This document shows positions 8,727 through 15,679 of a DNA stretch of 35,541 bases, piece after piece (the stretch's first letter is position 1; every line of letters begins with the position of its first letter). Location of the stretch: assembly GCA_022844525.1 (NCBI GenBank), contig JALHLO010000008.1, positions 1 through 35,541 of the forward strand, read 5' to 3'. Made by a program: the position numbers and the translations under genes. The notes under the pieces are model-generated. The model made no database searches, had not been told where the DNA came from, and saw only the letters and a program-made list of their open reading frames with translations. The stretch comes from Ramlibacter sp. (lineage in GTDB: Bacteria > Pseudomonadota > Gammaproteobacteria > Burkholderiales > Burkholderiaceae_C).

Positions 8727-8802
8727 TCCCCGATAGCTCAGTCGGTAGAGCGCCGGACTGTTAATCCGTAGGTCCCTGGTTCGAGCCCAGGTCGGGGAGC
8801 CA
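8727..8802 (+). tRNA. tRNA-Asn (GTT)
   Basis: A 76-nt cloverleaf with encoded CCA. The acceptor stem is TCCCCGA (8727-8733) with TCGGGGA (8792-8798), discriminator G and CCA at 8800-8802. The D stem is GCTC/GAGC. The anticodon loop CTGTTAA carries GTT at 8760-8762. The T stem is CCTGG/CCAGG with TTCGAGC. The anticodon stem closes with a C-T mismatch at its outermost position. It has its own -10 box and a strong terminator. Confidence 0.97.
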
Positions 8803-8810
8803 GAACATCG

Positions 8811-8848
8811 AAGGGGCCAGCTGCATGCAGCTGGCCCCTTTTGTCTTT
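8811..8848 (+). terminator. Intrinsic terminator after tRNA-Asn
   Basis: GGGGCCAGCTGCA followed directly by its complement forms a perfect 26-nt palindrome at 8813-8838, followed by TTTTGTCTTT. It lies 10 nt after the tRNA CCA end. Confidence 0.9.
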
Positions 8849-8900
8849 GGCTGCAACATCGATGCCGTCCTACACGCCACCACCGGCAGCGGGGGAGAAC

Positions 8901-9143
8901 ATGGCGTCCCCAACACCAGCCATGGAGCCGCTCATGCCTGCCGACGAGGGCTTTCTCCCCGCGCCCGCTGCCCATGCGCCGCAGCACCCGCCCTTGTGGC
9001 GCGCGCTGCGACTGAGCCCGTGCGAATGCGGGCCGAACGACTTCGTGCGGCTGCGCCGGCCCGGGTGGCTGCGGCGACTGGTGCCTTCGCGCCGGCTGTA
9101 CCGGTGCCCGCACTGCGGCACCACCATGTTCTACGGACGCTAG
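8901..9143 (+). CDS. Small Cys4 zinc-ribbon-like protein, unknown function
   Basis: An 80-aa protein from the ATG at 8901, which has GGGGGAG only 3 nt upstream. Starts at 8862 and 8934 (GGAG 6 nt upstream) are also possible, and 8934 may be the better ribosome-binding site. The conserved-looking part is the C-terminal 45 residues: a CEC pair, then a basic linker (RLRRPGWLRRLVPSRRLYR), then CPHC near the end, the arrangement of a small zinc ribbon. The N-terminus is Pro/Ala-rich and low in information. It starts after the tRNA terminator and ends 1 bp before the convergent binding-protein gene. I do not recognise a named family. Confidence 0.55.
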   Translation: MASPTPAMEPLMPADEGFLPAPAAHAPQHPPLWRALRLSPCECGPNDFVRLRRPGWLRRLVPSRRLYRCPHCGTTMFYGR

Positions 9144-9144
9144 G

Positions 9145-10419
9145 CTACTTCGCCGCCGCCGATGTCGCAGCGGCCGTCGCGGCCGGCGTTCCCGCCGCGG
9201 CCGCGGGCGCCGCTTCCTTGCGGCGGATGATCGTCGCGCGGCGCTCGTCTTCCTTGTACGCGTAGCCGCGCTCCTGGTTGCGCCAGGTGCCGAGCCACAG
9301 CATGTTGGCGGAGATCGCGTCGTGGTCGGTGGGCGAGAACGCGCGCTCGTAGGTCGTGACCACGCCGCGGTAGGTGTTGGAGGGATGCTCCAGCGCCTTC
9401 TTGAGGCTGGGTCCGCTCAGGTCGCCCTTGGAGTCGAACATCGCGCGCAGCAGCAGGTGCACGGCGTCATAGGTCTGCGCCGCGGACATCATCGAGCCGA
9501 TCGGCGTTTCCTTGCTCAGTTTCGTGTAGTTGCGCAGGAAGGTGCTGTTGCGTTCGAGGAAGATGTTCGGCAGCACCGTCTGAACCATCAGGGCGCCTTC
9601 CACCTTGCCCTGCGACACCGCGAAGGCCGACGCGTGCGACAGGCCCCAGGGCCCGAACTGCGGGACTTTCCAGCCGATGGCCGCCCGGGCCGCGGACAGC
9701 ACGCCCTCCTCCGGCCCGACGGTCCAACCGATCAGGGCGTCGGCGCCGGAATCGCGCAGCTGCTTCATTTCGGCTTCCAGGTTCTGCACGCCCACCTTGA
9801 AGCGCACCACCGCGGCGGGCTTCAGGCCCGCGCGGCCCAGGGCCGCTTCCAGGTCCTTCAGGCCGGCATCGCCGTAGCCGGAGGTGTCCACCAGCAGCGC
9901 CACCCTCGCCAGGCCGCGCTTGACGATCTCGTCGACGAGGAACTGCGTCTGCAACTGGTCGCGCGCGGAAGTGCGGAAGATATAGCTCTGCTCCGGCGGG
10001 TACTTCGCGGTGATCGCCGTCCCGGTCGCGCAGGTGACCATCAGCACGTGCTTGTTCGCCTGGAACACGTCCAGCGCCTTCATGGCCACACCCGTGTTGC
10101 AGTAGCCGATGGTGGCGGTCACCTTCTCCTTCTCCACCAGTTCCCTGGCGTGCGCCAGGCCGGTGTCGTTGTCCGCCTTGTCGTCGCGGATCACCAGCTC
10201 CAGCGGCCGGCCCAGGTAGCCGCCCACCTCGTTGATCTCCTGCACCGCCACCTGCGCGCCGACCCGCGCGCTGTTGCCCATGTCGGCGGAGCCGCCGGTC
10301 AGCGGGAACACCAGGCCGATGCGGATCGGCCGAGGCTGGGATGGCGTCTGGGCCGCGGCGAAGCCGGGCAGGGACAGGGCGGCCGCAAGGAACGCCGTCG
10401 TCAGGGCAGCACGGTTCAT
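9145..10419 (-). CDS. Periplasmic branched-chain amino-acid-type ABC binding protein (orphan)
   Basis: A 424-aa Peripla_BP_6 (LivK/LivJ-like) solute-binding protein. A signal peptide spans about residues 1-23 (hydrophobic AALTTAFLAAALSLPG, AAA|QT cleavage). The family start IRIGLVFPLTGGSADMGNSA and EINEVGGYLGRPLELVIRDD are clear. Ligands of the family include branched-chain amino acids, amides and aromatic acids; this one's ligand cannot be read from sequence. The C-terminus ends in a 20-residue Ala/Pro/Thr tail, unusual for the family. No permease or ATPase genes are adjacent. Translation is well signalled by GGAGGAGG before the ATG. The promoter overlaps a perfect dyad (10441-10455). Confidence 0.88.
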   Translation of the reverse strand: MNRAALTTAFLAAALSLPGFAAAQTPSQPRPIRIGLVFPLTGGSADMGNSARVGAQVAVQEINEVGGYLGRPLELVIRDDKADNDTGLAHARELVEKEKVTATIGYCNTGVAMKALDVFQANKHVLMVTCATGTAITAKYPPEQSYIFRTSARDQLQTQFLVDEIVKRGLARVALLVDTSGYGDAGLKDLEAALGRAGLKPAAVVRFKVGVQNLEAEMKQLRDSGADALIGWTVGPEEGVLSAARAAIGWKVPQFGPWGLSHASAFAVSQGKVEGALMVQTVLPNIFLERNSTFLRNYTKLSKETPIGSMMSAAQTYDAVHLLLRAMFDSKGDLSGPSLKKALEHPSNTYRGVVTTYERAFSPTDHDAISANMLWLGTWRNQERGYAYKEDERRATIIRRKEAAPAAAAGTPAATAAATSAAAK

Positions 10420-10440
10420 GGGAGTCCTCCTCCGTCTTTG

Positions 10441-10455
10441 GTAACATGAAGTTAC
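10441..10455 (-). promoter_or_regulatory. Dyad GTAAC-N5-GTTAC over the binding-protein -10 box
   Basis: A perfect 5-bp-arm inverted repeat, GTAACATGAAGTTAC, overlaps the -10 of the minus-strand promoter and the probable start site. This is the position of a repressor operator. No regulator gene is next to it, so the cognate protein is unknown. Confidence 0.5.
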
Positions 10456-10477
10456 ACGGAGCCGGCCCTTGATACAA
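10449..10477 (-). promoter_or_regulatory. Promoter of the ABC binding-protein gene
   Basis: Read on the minus strand, TTGTAT (10477-10472) and TAACTT (10454-10449) are spaced by 17 bp. Transcription would begin near 10442, giving a leader of about 22 nt containing the strong Shine-Dalgarno. Confidence 0.5.
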
Positions 10478-10491
10478 GTGAACTAGCTCAC
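10478..10491 (-). promoter_or_regulatory. Imperfect palindrome GTGAnCTAGnTCAC abutting the -35 box
   Basis: GTGAACTAGCTCAC is symmetrical at 12 of 14 positions and directly adjoins the -35 hexamer (10472-10477). An activator or second repressor could bind here. A third dyad, TGCTT-ATTT-AAGCA, follows at 10498-10511. Confidence 0.4.
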
Positions 10492-10549
10492 GGAGGATGC
10501 TTATTTAAGCACCACCCGTCACCTCGCTTCGGAAAACTGCCTAGTACTT

Positions 10550-10759
10550 TCAGTGACCCTGGCGCAGCGCCCGAAGGGTGTCTTCCATGGACGGGAACAC
10601 CGGGTTGCGGATCGAGGCGCCCCCCTCGTCCCCGAGGCCGGGCCGCGCATGAAGCGCCATGGTGAGGTAGGGCACCACGCTGTGCGCGCCAAAGCCCCAG
10701 CGGCGGCCTTCGGGCAGCAGGCGGGCCTGGCTTTCGGGGGGGCGGGACGCACGCATCAT
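10550..10759 (-). CDS. Small hypothetical protein, 69 aa
   Basis: A 69-aa reading frame with no family I recognise. It looks coding: third positions are strongly G/C, codons such as CTG, CCC, GGC and GCG dominate as in neighbouring genes, and the sequence has balanced protein-like composition (GFGAHSVVPYLTMALHARPG, NPVFPSMEDTLRAL). There is no signal peptide or membrane segment. Two Met codons begin it; the ATG at 10756 may be the real start. No Shine-Dalgarno is visible. A 16-bp palindrome sits 7 bp upstream. Overlapping ORFs in other frames (10488-10835, 10519-10752) look like shadows. Confidence 0.5.
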   Translation of the reverse strand: MMRASRPPESQARLLPEGRRWGFGAHSVVPYLTMALHARPGLGDEGGASIRNPVFPSMEDTLRALRQGH

Positions 10760-10765
10760 GGCTTG

Positions 10766-10781
10766 ACTCGACCTGTCGAGT
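10766..10781 (-). repeat. 16-bp inverted repeat before the 69-aa ORF
   Basis: ACTCGAC-CT-GTCGAGT has perfect 7-bp arms with a 2-bp centre. It occupies the place where the ribosome-binding site and leader of the small ORF at 10759 would lie, so it may act as an operator or translational hairpin. Confidence 0.4.
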
Positions 10782-10868
10782 GTCGCACAGCACTCCGCGG
10801 CGCACTACCGGTTTTTCGAGTGGCGGAGCGTGCAACGGCGGGAATAATCCCAGAGCGAGGGCAAGACT

Positions 10869-11027
10869 TCAGGCAGTCGTGAGCAGCAGCGCGATCGCGG
10901 TCCAGAGCAGCAGCGACGCGCCGCCCGTGAGCCACAGCGTGCCGTCGAATCCGGCCTTCCCCGTTTCCGGGGACAACGCCCAGAGATGGCGGGGCGTGAC
11001 GTCGGCAGCGGTATCGCGGTCGTCCAT
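10869..11027 (-). CDS. Small single-pass membrane protein, 52 aa (not in the ORF track)
   Basis: A reading frame below the track's length cut-off. It starts ATG GAC GAC (MDDRDTAADVTPRHLW) and has an excellent Shine-Dalgarno, AAAGGAG, 6 nt upstream. Residues 1-28 are polar and probably cytoplasmic. Residues about 30-50 (TLWLTGGASLLLWTAIALLL) form one hydrophobic helix ending two residues before the C-terminus, giving a tail-anchored topology. I recognise no family. It is transcribed in the same direction as the 69-aa ORF 109 bp downstream and the binding protein beyond. The RBS and the compact soluble-plus-helix layout make it more than a chance ORF. Confidence 0.6.
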   Translation of the reverse strand: MDDRDTAADVTPRHLWALSPETGKAGFDGTLWLTGGASLLLWTAIALLLTTA

Positions 11028-11218
11028 GGCGGCTCCTTTCAACGACAGCGCATGCTAGAAATGTGCCGGGTCCCGCGCCTGTGGGAAAACGCCTTCGCGT
11101 GCTGTAGTCGCCCGTCTGCTCGCCCGGTCCGCCAGCCGCGTCCCACGCGTCGGTGCGGATGGCGCCTACAGCGCCGCGACGCCCCGGCGATAGGGTCGGT
11201 GGCTCACGAGGAGAAGCC

Positions 11219-11602
11219 ATGGCTTCAGACGGGCCGCGAATTGCTATTCCGCTGACGACGCGCGACGAGCGCCGCCGCGCCGATCGCTTCGCCGCGGCCA
11301 TGCCGGTGACGGTGGACGGCCACCATGGCACCACCTGCGACCTGAGCGCGTCCGGCCTCTCCTTCGAGGCCGACCGCCACTATGAGCCCGGGACACTGGT
11401 GGACGTGGTGATCGAGTACCTGCTCGATGGTCACCAGTACCCGCTGCGTTGCCAGGCGGAAGTGGTGCGCAGCGAGGCGACCGCGCAGGGGTTCACCATC
11501 GGCGCGCGGCTCTCGCCCCAGTCGCGGCTGGAGGAAGTCCCGGTCGGCGGCGGCGACATCCCGCCCCGGCCGGGCGGCCCCTTCCTGCGCGAAGTCGGCT
11601 AG
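11219..11602 (+). CDS. PilZ-domain protein
   Basis: A 127-aa single-domain PilZ protein, a probable cyclic-di-GMP receptor. The binding motif is intact: RxxxR is R19-R23 (RRADR) and DxSxxG is D41-G46 (DLSASG). The beta-barrel continues through VDVVIEYLLDGHQYPLRCQAEVV. The ATG at 11219 follows GAGGAG by 6 nt, so the longer track ORF is not used. The C-terminus after residue 105 is a short Gly/Pro-rich tail. It is tail-to-tail with a second PilZ gene: their stop codons interlock in the sequence CTAG. The target process cannot be told from context. Confidence 0.85.
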   Translation: MASDGPRIAIPLTTRDERRRADRFAAAMPVTVDGHHGTTCDLSASGLSFEADRHYEPGTLVDVVIEYLLDGHQYPLRCQAEVVRSEATAQGFTIGARLSPQSRLEEVPVGGGDIPPRPGGPFLREVG

Positions 11603-11928
11603 CGCAGCGGCGGCGGCGCAGCCTCCTCCTCGCCCTCGAAGAAGGGAGCGAGCAGGCGGGCCGCGACGCCGACGCGCTGGCCTTCGGCCTGGACGCGCAC
11701 GACCTTGCCCTCGCACAGCAGCCGGTGCTTGCGGCCGTAGAGGGTGAACTCGATCGACAGCTGGACCAGCGCGCCGAGCCGGTGCTCCACGTCCGTCTCG
11801 AAGTACACGCCTTGCGTGCTGATGTTGTGCGCCGTCCCCGCACCCCCCTCGATCCGCACGGGCATGCTGGTGTCGAAGCGCACGGCGCCGCGCTGGTCAC
11901 GCGCGCTGTGGGCGATCCTGGTGGCCAT
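11599..11928 (-). CDS. Second PilZ-domain protein, convergent with the first
   Basis: A 109-aa PilZ protein when started at MATRIAHSARDQRGAVRF; the upstream extension in the track runs into intergenic sequence. The motif RxxxR is R13-R17 (RGAVR), and the second element has Asn for Asp: N35-G40 (NISTQG), an accepted variant. The barrel is VQLSIEFTLYGRKHRLLCEGKVV, close in pattern to the neighbour (VVIEYLLDGHQYPLRCQAEVV), so the two are probably old duplicates. It ends in a short acidic/proline tail (EGEEEAAPPPLR). The 3' end shares 4 bp with the other PilZ gene. Confidence 0.82.
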   Translation of the reverse strand: MATRIAHSARDQRGAVRFDTSMPVRIEGGAGTAHNISTQGVYFETDVEHRLGALVQLSIEFTLYGRKHRLLCEGKVVRVQAEGQRVGVAARLLAPFFEGEEEAAPPPLR

Positions 11929-12071
11929 GGAAGTCCTGTGGGCGTTGTGCACGGGACCGACCATAAGGGGACCGCGGACAGCCTCCTTGTAGGCCGCCGC
12001 CGATGCGCGCGTGCCGGAGATCCCGCACACGGACATTCGCGCATTGCCCGGCGACGGCACAATGACAGCCG

Positions 12072-12818
12072 ATGCACCTGCCCTGGCTTCAACCCGGCGA
12101 CGCCTTTCCCGAACCGTCCCAGGCATGGGACCACAAGCAGCCGGCGCCCGGCCTGCTGGCCGCGGGCGGCGCGCTCGACGTCGACAGCCTGCAGCGGGCC
12201 TACGCGCGCGGCATCTTCCCGTGGTTCAGCGAGGGCCAGCCCATCCTGTGGTGGAGCACCGACCCGCGCATGGTCCTGTTCACGGATGAATTCAGGCTGC
12301 ACCGTTCGCTGCGCAAGACGGTCGCGCGCTTCGCGGCCGATCCGCGCTGCGAAATCCGCTTCGACGGCGACTTCGACGCGGTCATCCATTCCTGCGCGAC
12401 GAGCCAGCGGCCCGGACAGTCCGGCACCTGGATCGTGCCGGCCATGGTGGCCGCCTACCAGGCGTTCCACCGCGCCGGCTTCGCGCACAGCGTGGAGACC
12501 TGGATCGACGGCCGCCTCGCGGGCGGCCTGTACTGCGTCGTCATCGGCCGCTCCGTGTTCGGCGAGTCCATGTTCACGCGCGTGCCCGACGCTTCCAAGA
12601 TCGCGCTGGCGGCGCTGGTGGCCTGGGCGCGGCAGGCGCAGGTGCGCATGATCGACTGCCAGCAGAACACGCGGCACCTCGCCTCGCTCGGCGCTCGCGA
12701 GATCCCGAGGGCGGAATTTGTGCAACAAGTCGCCGGGGACTCCTCCCTGCCCACTCCTGCCTGGCGATTCGAGCCCGTATACTGGAACGCACTCCTGCCG
12801 CATCCGACACCTGAGTGA
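12072..12818 (+). CDS. aat: Leucyl/phenylalanyl-tRNA--protein transferase
   Basis: Attaches Leu or Phe from aminoacyl-tRNA to proteins with N-terminal Lys or Arg, marking them for ClpS/ClpAP. It is 248 aa, the normal length. Family signatures are [61 protein letters not shown] and the [19 protein letters not shown] segment. It is the first gene of a two-gene unit with bpt, whose GTG start overlaps this stop (GTGA). The presence of both transferases means both destabilising-residue classes can be tagged. Confidence 0.95.
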   Translation: MHLPWLQPGDAFPEPSQAWDHKQPAPGLLAAGGALDVDSLQRAYARGIFPWFSEGQPILWWSTDPRMVLFTDEFRLHRSLRKTVARFAADPRCEIRFDGDFDAVIHSCATSQRPGQSGTWIVPAMVAAYQAFHRAGFAHSVETWIDGRLAGGLYCVVIGRSVFGESMFTRVPDASKIALAALVAWARQAQVRMIDCQQNTRHLASLGAREIPRAEFVQQVAGDSSLPTPAWRFEPVYWNALLPHPTPE

Positions 12819-13561
12819 CGCACCTCAAGGATCTCCCGCTCCAGACGCTGCAGTTCTACGCGACGGCGCCTTACCCGTGCAGCTACCTGCCCGGCAAGCA
12901 GGCACGCTCGCAGGTCGCCACGCCCAGCCACCTGATCCACAACGACGCGTACTCCGACCTGGTGACCAGCGGGTTCCGCCGCAGCGGCATGTTCACCTAC
13001 CGGCCCTACTGCGACGGCTGCCGCGCCTGCGTGCCGCTGCGCGTGGCGGTGGACCGGTTCCGCGCCAGCCGAAGCCAGCGGCGCGCGGGCAAGCAGCACG
13101 CCAACCTGCAGGCGCGCGTGCTCAAGCTGTGCTTCGTGCCGGAGCACTACCACCTGTACCTGCGCTACCAGACCGGCCGACACGCCGGCGGCGGCATGGA
13201 CCACGACAGCATCGACCAGTACACGCAGTTCCTGCTGCAAAGCCGTGTGAATTCGCGCCTGGTGGAGTTCCGCGAGAAGATGCCCGATGGCAGCACGGGC
13301 CCCTTGCGCATGGTGTCCATCCTCGACGTGCTGAACGACGGCATTTCCGCCGTGTACACCTTCTACGAGCCGGACCCGGTCGCGAGCTACGGCACCTACA
13401 GCGTGCTGTGGCAGATCGACCAGGCCCGGCGGCTCAAGCTGCCGCACGTATACCTCGGCTACTGGATCGCCGAGAGCCCCAAGATGAACTACAAGGCGCG
13501 CTTCCACCCGCACGAGGTGCTGGTGGACGGCCAATGGCGCCCGGGCAGCCCGCAAGCCTGA
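12815..13561 (+). CDS. bpt: Aspartate/glutamate leucyltransferase (ATE-like)
   Basis: Transfers Leu from leucyl-tRNA to N-terminal Asp or Glu (bacterial N-degron pathway). It is 248 aa. The ATE N-terminal domain has [14 protein letters not shown] (C22) and the cysteine cluster [10 protein letters not shown] (C66, C69, C72); ATE_C begins with [11 protein letters not shown] and ends in [20 protein letters not shown]. The GTG start at 12815 overlaps the aat stop by 4 bp, indicating translational coupling. The four cysteines match those proposed as metal/Fe-S ligands in eukaryotic ATE1; whether this enzyme holds a cluster is inference. Confidence 0.94.
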   Translation: MTHLKDLPLQTLQFYATAPYPCSYLPGKQARSQVATPSHLIHNDAYSDLVTSGFRRSGMFTYRPYCDGCRACVPLRVAVDRFRASRSQRRAGKQHANLQARVLKLCFVPEHYHLYLRYQTGRHAGGGMDHDSIDQYTQFLLQSRVNSRLVEFREKMPDGSTGPLRMVSILDVLNDGISAVYTFYEPDPVASYGTYSVLWQIDQARRLKLPHVYLGYWIAESPKMNYKARFHPHEVLVDGQWRPGSPQA

Positions 13562-13626
13562 CGCCGTTCCTGGGCCTCTGCCCGCGCCGCTTTTCACAAG
13601 ATAAAATGGGCGGCGAGGTCAACCCC

Positions 13627-14424
13627 ATGCGACAAAAAGACTCCCAGGCTCCGGCCACCCCGACCATCCAGGTCATCGAGCGCATGTTCGCGCTGATCGA
13701 CGTCCTGGCTTCCCGCGAGGACGCGATCTCCCTGAAGGAGATCAGCGAGAAGACGGGCCTGCACCCCTCCACCACGCACCGCATCCTGAACGACCTGGCC
13801 ACCGGCCGCTTCGTCGACCGTCCCGAGGCGGGCAGCTACCGGCTGGGCATGCGCCTGCTGGAACTGGGCAACCTGGTCAAGGCGCGGCTGAACGTGCGCG
13901 ACGCGGCGCTGCTGCCCATGCGCGAACTGCACAAGCAGATCCAGCAACCGGTGAACCTGAGCGTGCGGCAGGGCGACGAGATCGTCTATGTCGAGCGCGC
14001 CTACAGCGAGCGCTCGGGCATGCAGGTGGTCCGCGCCATCGGCGGCCGGGCGCCGCTGCACCTGACGTCCACGGGCAAGCTGTTCCTCGCCGCGGACGAC
14101 CCGCAGCGGGTGCGCGCGTATGCCACGCGCACGGGCCTGGCCGGCCACACCAAGAACAGCATCACGCAGCTGCCGCTCCTGGAGCGCGAGCTCGCCAAGG
14201 CCAGGCAGTACGGCATCGCCCGCGACAACGAGGAACTGGAGCTGGGCGTGCGCTGCATGGCCGCCGGCATCTACGACGACCAGTCCAAGCTGGTCGCGGG
14301 CCTGTCGATCTCCGCCCCGGCCGACCGCCTGGACGAGAACTGGCTGCAGAAGCTGCAGTCGACCGCCGAGGAGATCTCCGCCGCGCTGGGCTACAAGCCG
14401 CCGACGCAGCGCATGGCGGCCTGA
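13627..14424 (+). CDS. IclR-family transcriptional regulator
   Basis: A 265-aa regulator. A winged HTH lies at about residues 20-75 (ISLKEISEKTGLHPSTTHRI for the recognition region). The IclR effector-binding GAF-like domain follows (RAIGGRAPLHLTSTGKLFLA, RDNEELELGVRCMAAGIYD). The ATG at 13627 has GAGGT at about 8 nt; an in-frame ATG at 13606 overlaps a TAAAAT box (13602-13607) and is less likely. It stands alone between bpt and a bidirectional terminator, so the target is unknown; IclR proteins usually control catabolic genes and often themselves. Confidence 0.9.
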   Translation: MRQKDSQAPATPTIQVIERMFALIDVLASREDAISLKEISEKTGLHPSTTHRILNDLATGRFVDRPEAGSYRLGMRLLELGNLVKARLNVRDAALLPMRELHKQIQQPVNLSVRQGDEIVYVERAYSERSGMQVVRAIGGRAPLHLTSTGKLFLAADDPQRVRAYATRTGLAGHTKNSITQLPLLERELAKARQYGIARDNEELELGVRCMAAGIYDDQSKLVAGLSISAPADRLDENWLQKLQSTAEEISAALGYKPPTQRMAA

Positions 14425-14440
14425 CCCTCTTCTCCAATGA

Positions 14441-14469
14441 AAAAGGGCCCCGAGGGGCCCTTTTCTTTC
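14441..14469. terminator. Bidirectional intrinsic terminator between iclR-type gene and pbpG
   Basis: AAAAGGGCCCC (14441-14451), loop GA, GGGGCCCTTTT (14454-14464), then CTTTC. The A and T tracts on both sides let it serve the two convergent genes. Confidence 0.9.
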
Positions 14470-14479
14470 GCTTTCAGCG

Positions 14480-15523
14480 TCAGCCGTTGACCTGGCGGAT
14501 CACCGTGTTGCCGTTGGGCAGCGGCACGCCGGTCGGCGAGTTGGTCTCGACCCAGCGGCGCACGCGCTCGGCATCGCCGATGCGGCTCAGCTTGCCGGCG
14601 GAATCCAGGAACACCATGATCAGCTTGCGGCCCGCGACCTTCGCCTGCATCACCAGGCACTGGCCCGCTTCCGAGATGTAGCCGGTCTTCTGCAGGCCGA
14701 TGTCCCAGGCCGGGTTCTTTACCAGGCGATTGGTGTTGCCGAAGCGCAGCGTGCGGCGGCCCACTTCCACCTCGTGGCCGGGGGACGTGGACAGCTCGCT
14801 GATCATCTTGTCGTTGGAGGCCGTGGCCACCAGCCGCGCCAGGTCCTGGGCGCTCGACTGGTTGCGGCTGGACAGGCCCGTGGGCTCGACATACTTCGTG
14901 TCCGCCATGCCCAGGATCCGCGCCTTCTGGTTCATCGCCTCGACGAAGGCGCTCATGCCGCCCGGATAGGTGCGGCCGAGCGCGTGGGCCGCGCGGTTCT
15001 CGCTGGACATCAGCGACAGGTGCATCAGTTCGCCGCGGGTAAGGGCGGTGCCCACGCGCAGGCGCGAGCTGCTGCCCTTTTCCGTGTCCACGTCGTCCTG
15101 GGTGATGGTGATCGTCTCGTCCATCGGCAGCTTGGCCTCGCTGATGACCAGGCCGGTCATGAGCTTGGTGATGGAGGCGATCGGCAGCACCGCCGAATCG
15201 TTCTTGCGCAGCAGGATCTGGCCGTTGTCCTGGTCGATGACGAGGGCGACGCTGGACTTCAGGTCGAGTTCGTCCTCGGCGGAATGCAGGCCGGCGAGCT
15301 GGCCGAAGGAAGGGCGCGGGGGCGCCAGGCGAACGACGGAGCGGGACTTGCGAGCCGACAGGTGCTGCCGGCCGGCCGCATAGGACTTGGCCACGCGCGC
15401 GCGCTTGACCACGCTCGTGTGCTCCTTCTTGACGACGCGCTTGGCCGGCGCCGCTTCAGCGGCGGCGGGGGCCAACGCCAGAGCCAAGACACTCAGGGCG
15501 ATGGTATGAACGAGTCGAATCAA
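14480..15523 (-). CDS. pbpG: D-alanyl-D-alanine endopeptidase (PbpG/PBP7-like)
   Basis: A periplasmic penicillin-binding serine peptidase (S11) that cuts D-Ala-meso-DAP cross-links. From the TTG at 15523, with CAGGAG 8 nt upstream, it is 347 aa; the track start at 15541 is another TTG lacking a site. A signal peptide covers about 1-25 (IALSVLALALAPAAAEA). A basic linker (residues 26-70) follows. The active-site motifs are SITK (117-120), SEN (174-176) and KTG (279-281). TYPGGMSAFVEAMNQKARIL and EPTGLSSRNQSSAQDLARL are typical of the family. Low-molecular-weight carboxypeptidases are the alternative, but the short C-terminus without a beta-rich anchor domain favours PbpG. Confidence 0.9.
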   Translation of the reverse strand: MIRLVHTIALSVLALALAPAAAEAAPAKRVVKKEHTSVVKRARVAKSYAAGRQHLSARKSRSVVRLAPPRPSFGQLAGLHSAEDELDLKSSVALVIDQDNGQILLRKNDSAVLPIASITKLMTGLVISEAKLPMDETITITQDDVDTEKGSSSRLRVGTALTRGELMHLSLMSSENRAAHALGRTYPGGMSAFVEAMNQKARILGMADTKYVEPTGLSSRNQSSAQDLARLVATASNDKMISELSTSPGHEVEVGRRTLRFGNTNRLVKNPAWDIGLQKTGYISEAGQCLVMQAKVAGRKLIMVFLDSAGKLSRIGDAERVRRWVETNSPTGVPLPNGNTVIRQVNG

Positions 15524-15551
15524 GTGCGGCACTCCTGGCAACGACGTCCTG

Positions 15552-15644
15552 GGTGTAGGAGACTGCTTACACCCTCGGACGCAGTGTACTTCGGCTGTGT
15601 ACTGGCGGGCTCAAAAGTTACACAAATCAATGACTTAGGAGACT
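15552..15644 (-). repeat. Cluster of short repeats in the pbpG upstream region
   Basis: Within about 90 bp there are TAGGAGACT twice (15556-15564, 15636-15644), GTGTACT twice (15584-15590, 15597-15603, 13-bp period), the dyad GGTGTA-N10-TACACC (15552-15573), and the dyad CTTAG-GAGA-CTAAG (15633-15646). The first TAGGAGACT lies inside the first dyad's loop and the second overlaps the second dyad. They could bind one regulator at two sites. Confidence 0.4.
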
Positions 15645-15679
15645 AAGCTCACAGTCGAGCTTCGGAATAGGGAATAACC

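Noticed and set aside
10756-11334. A 192-aa minus-strand ORF
   Set aside because: It is antisense to the PilZ start and overlaps the better-supported 52-aa membrane ORF in another frame; composition is shadow-like.
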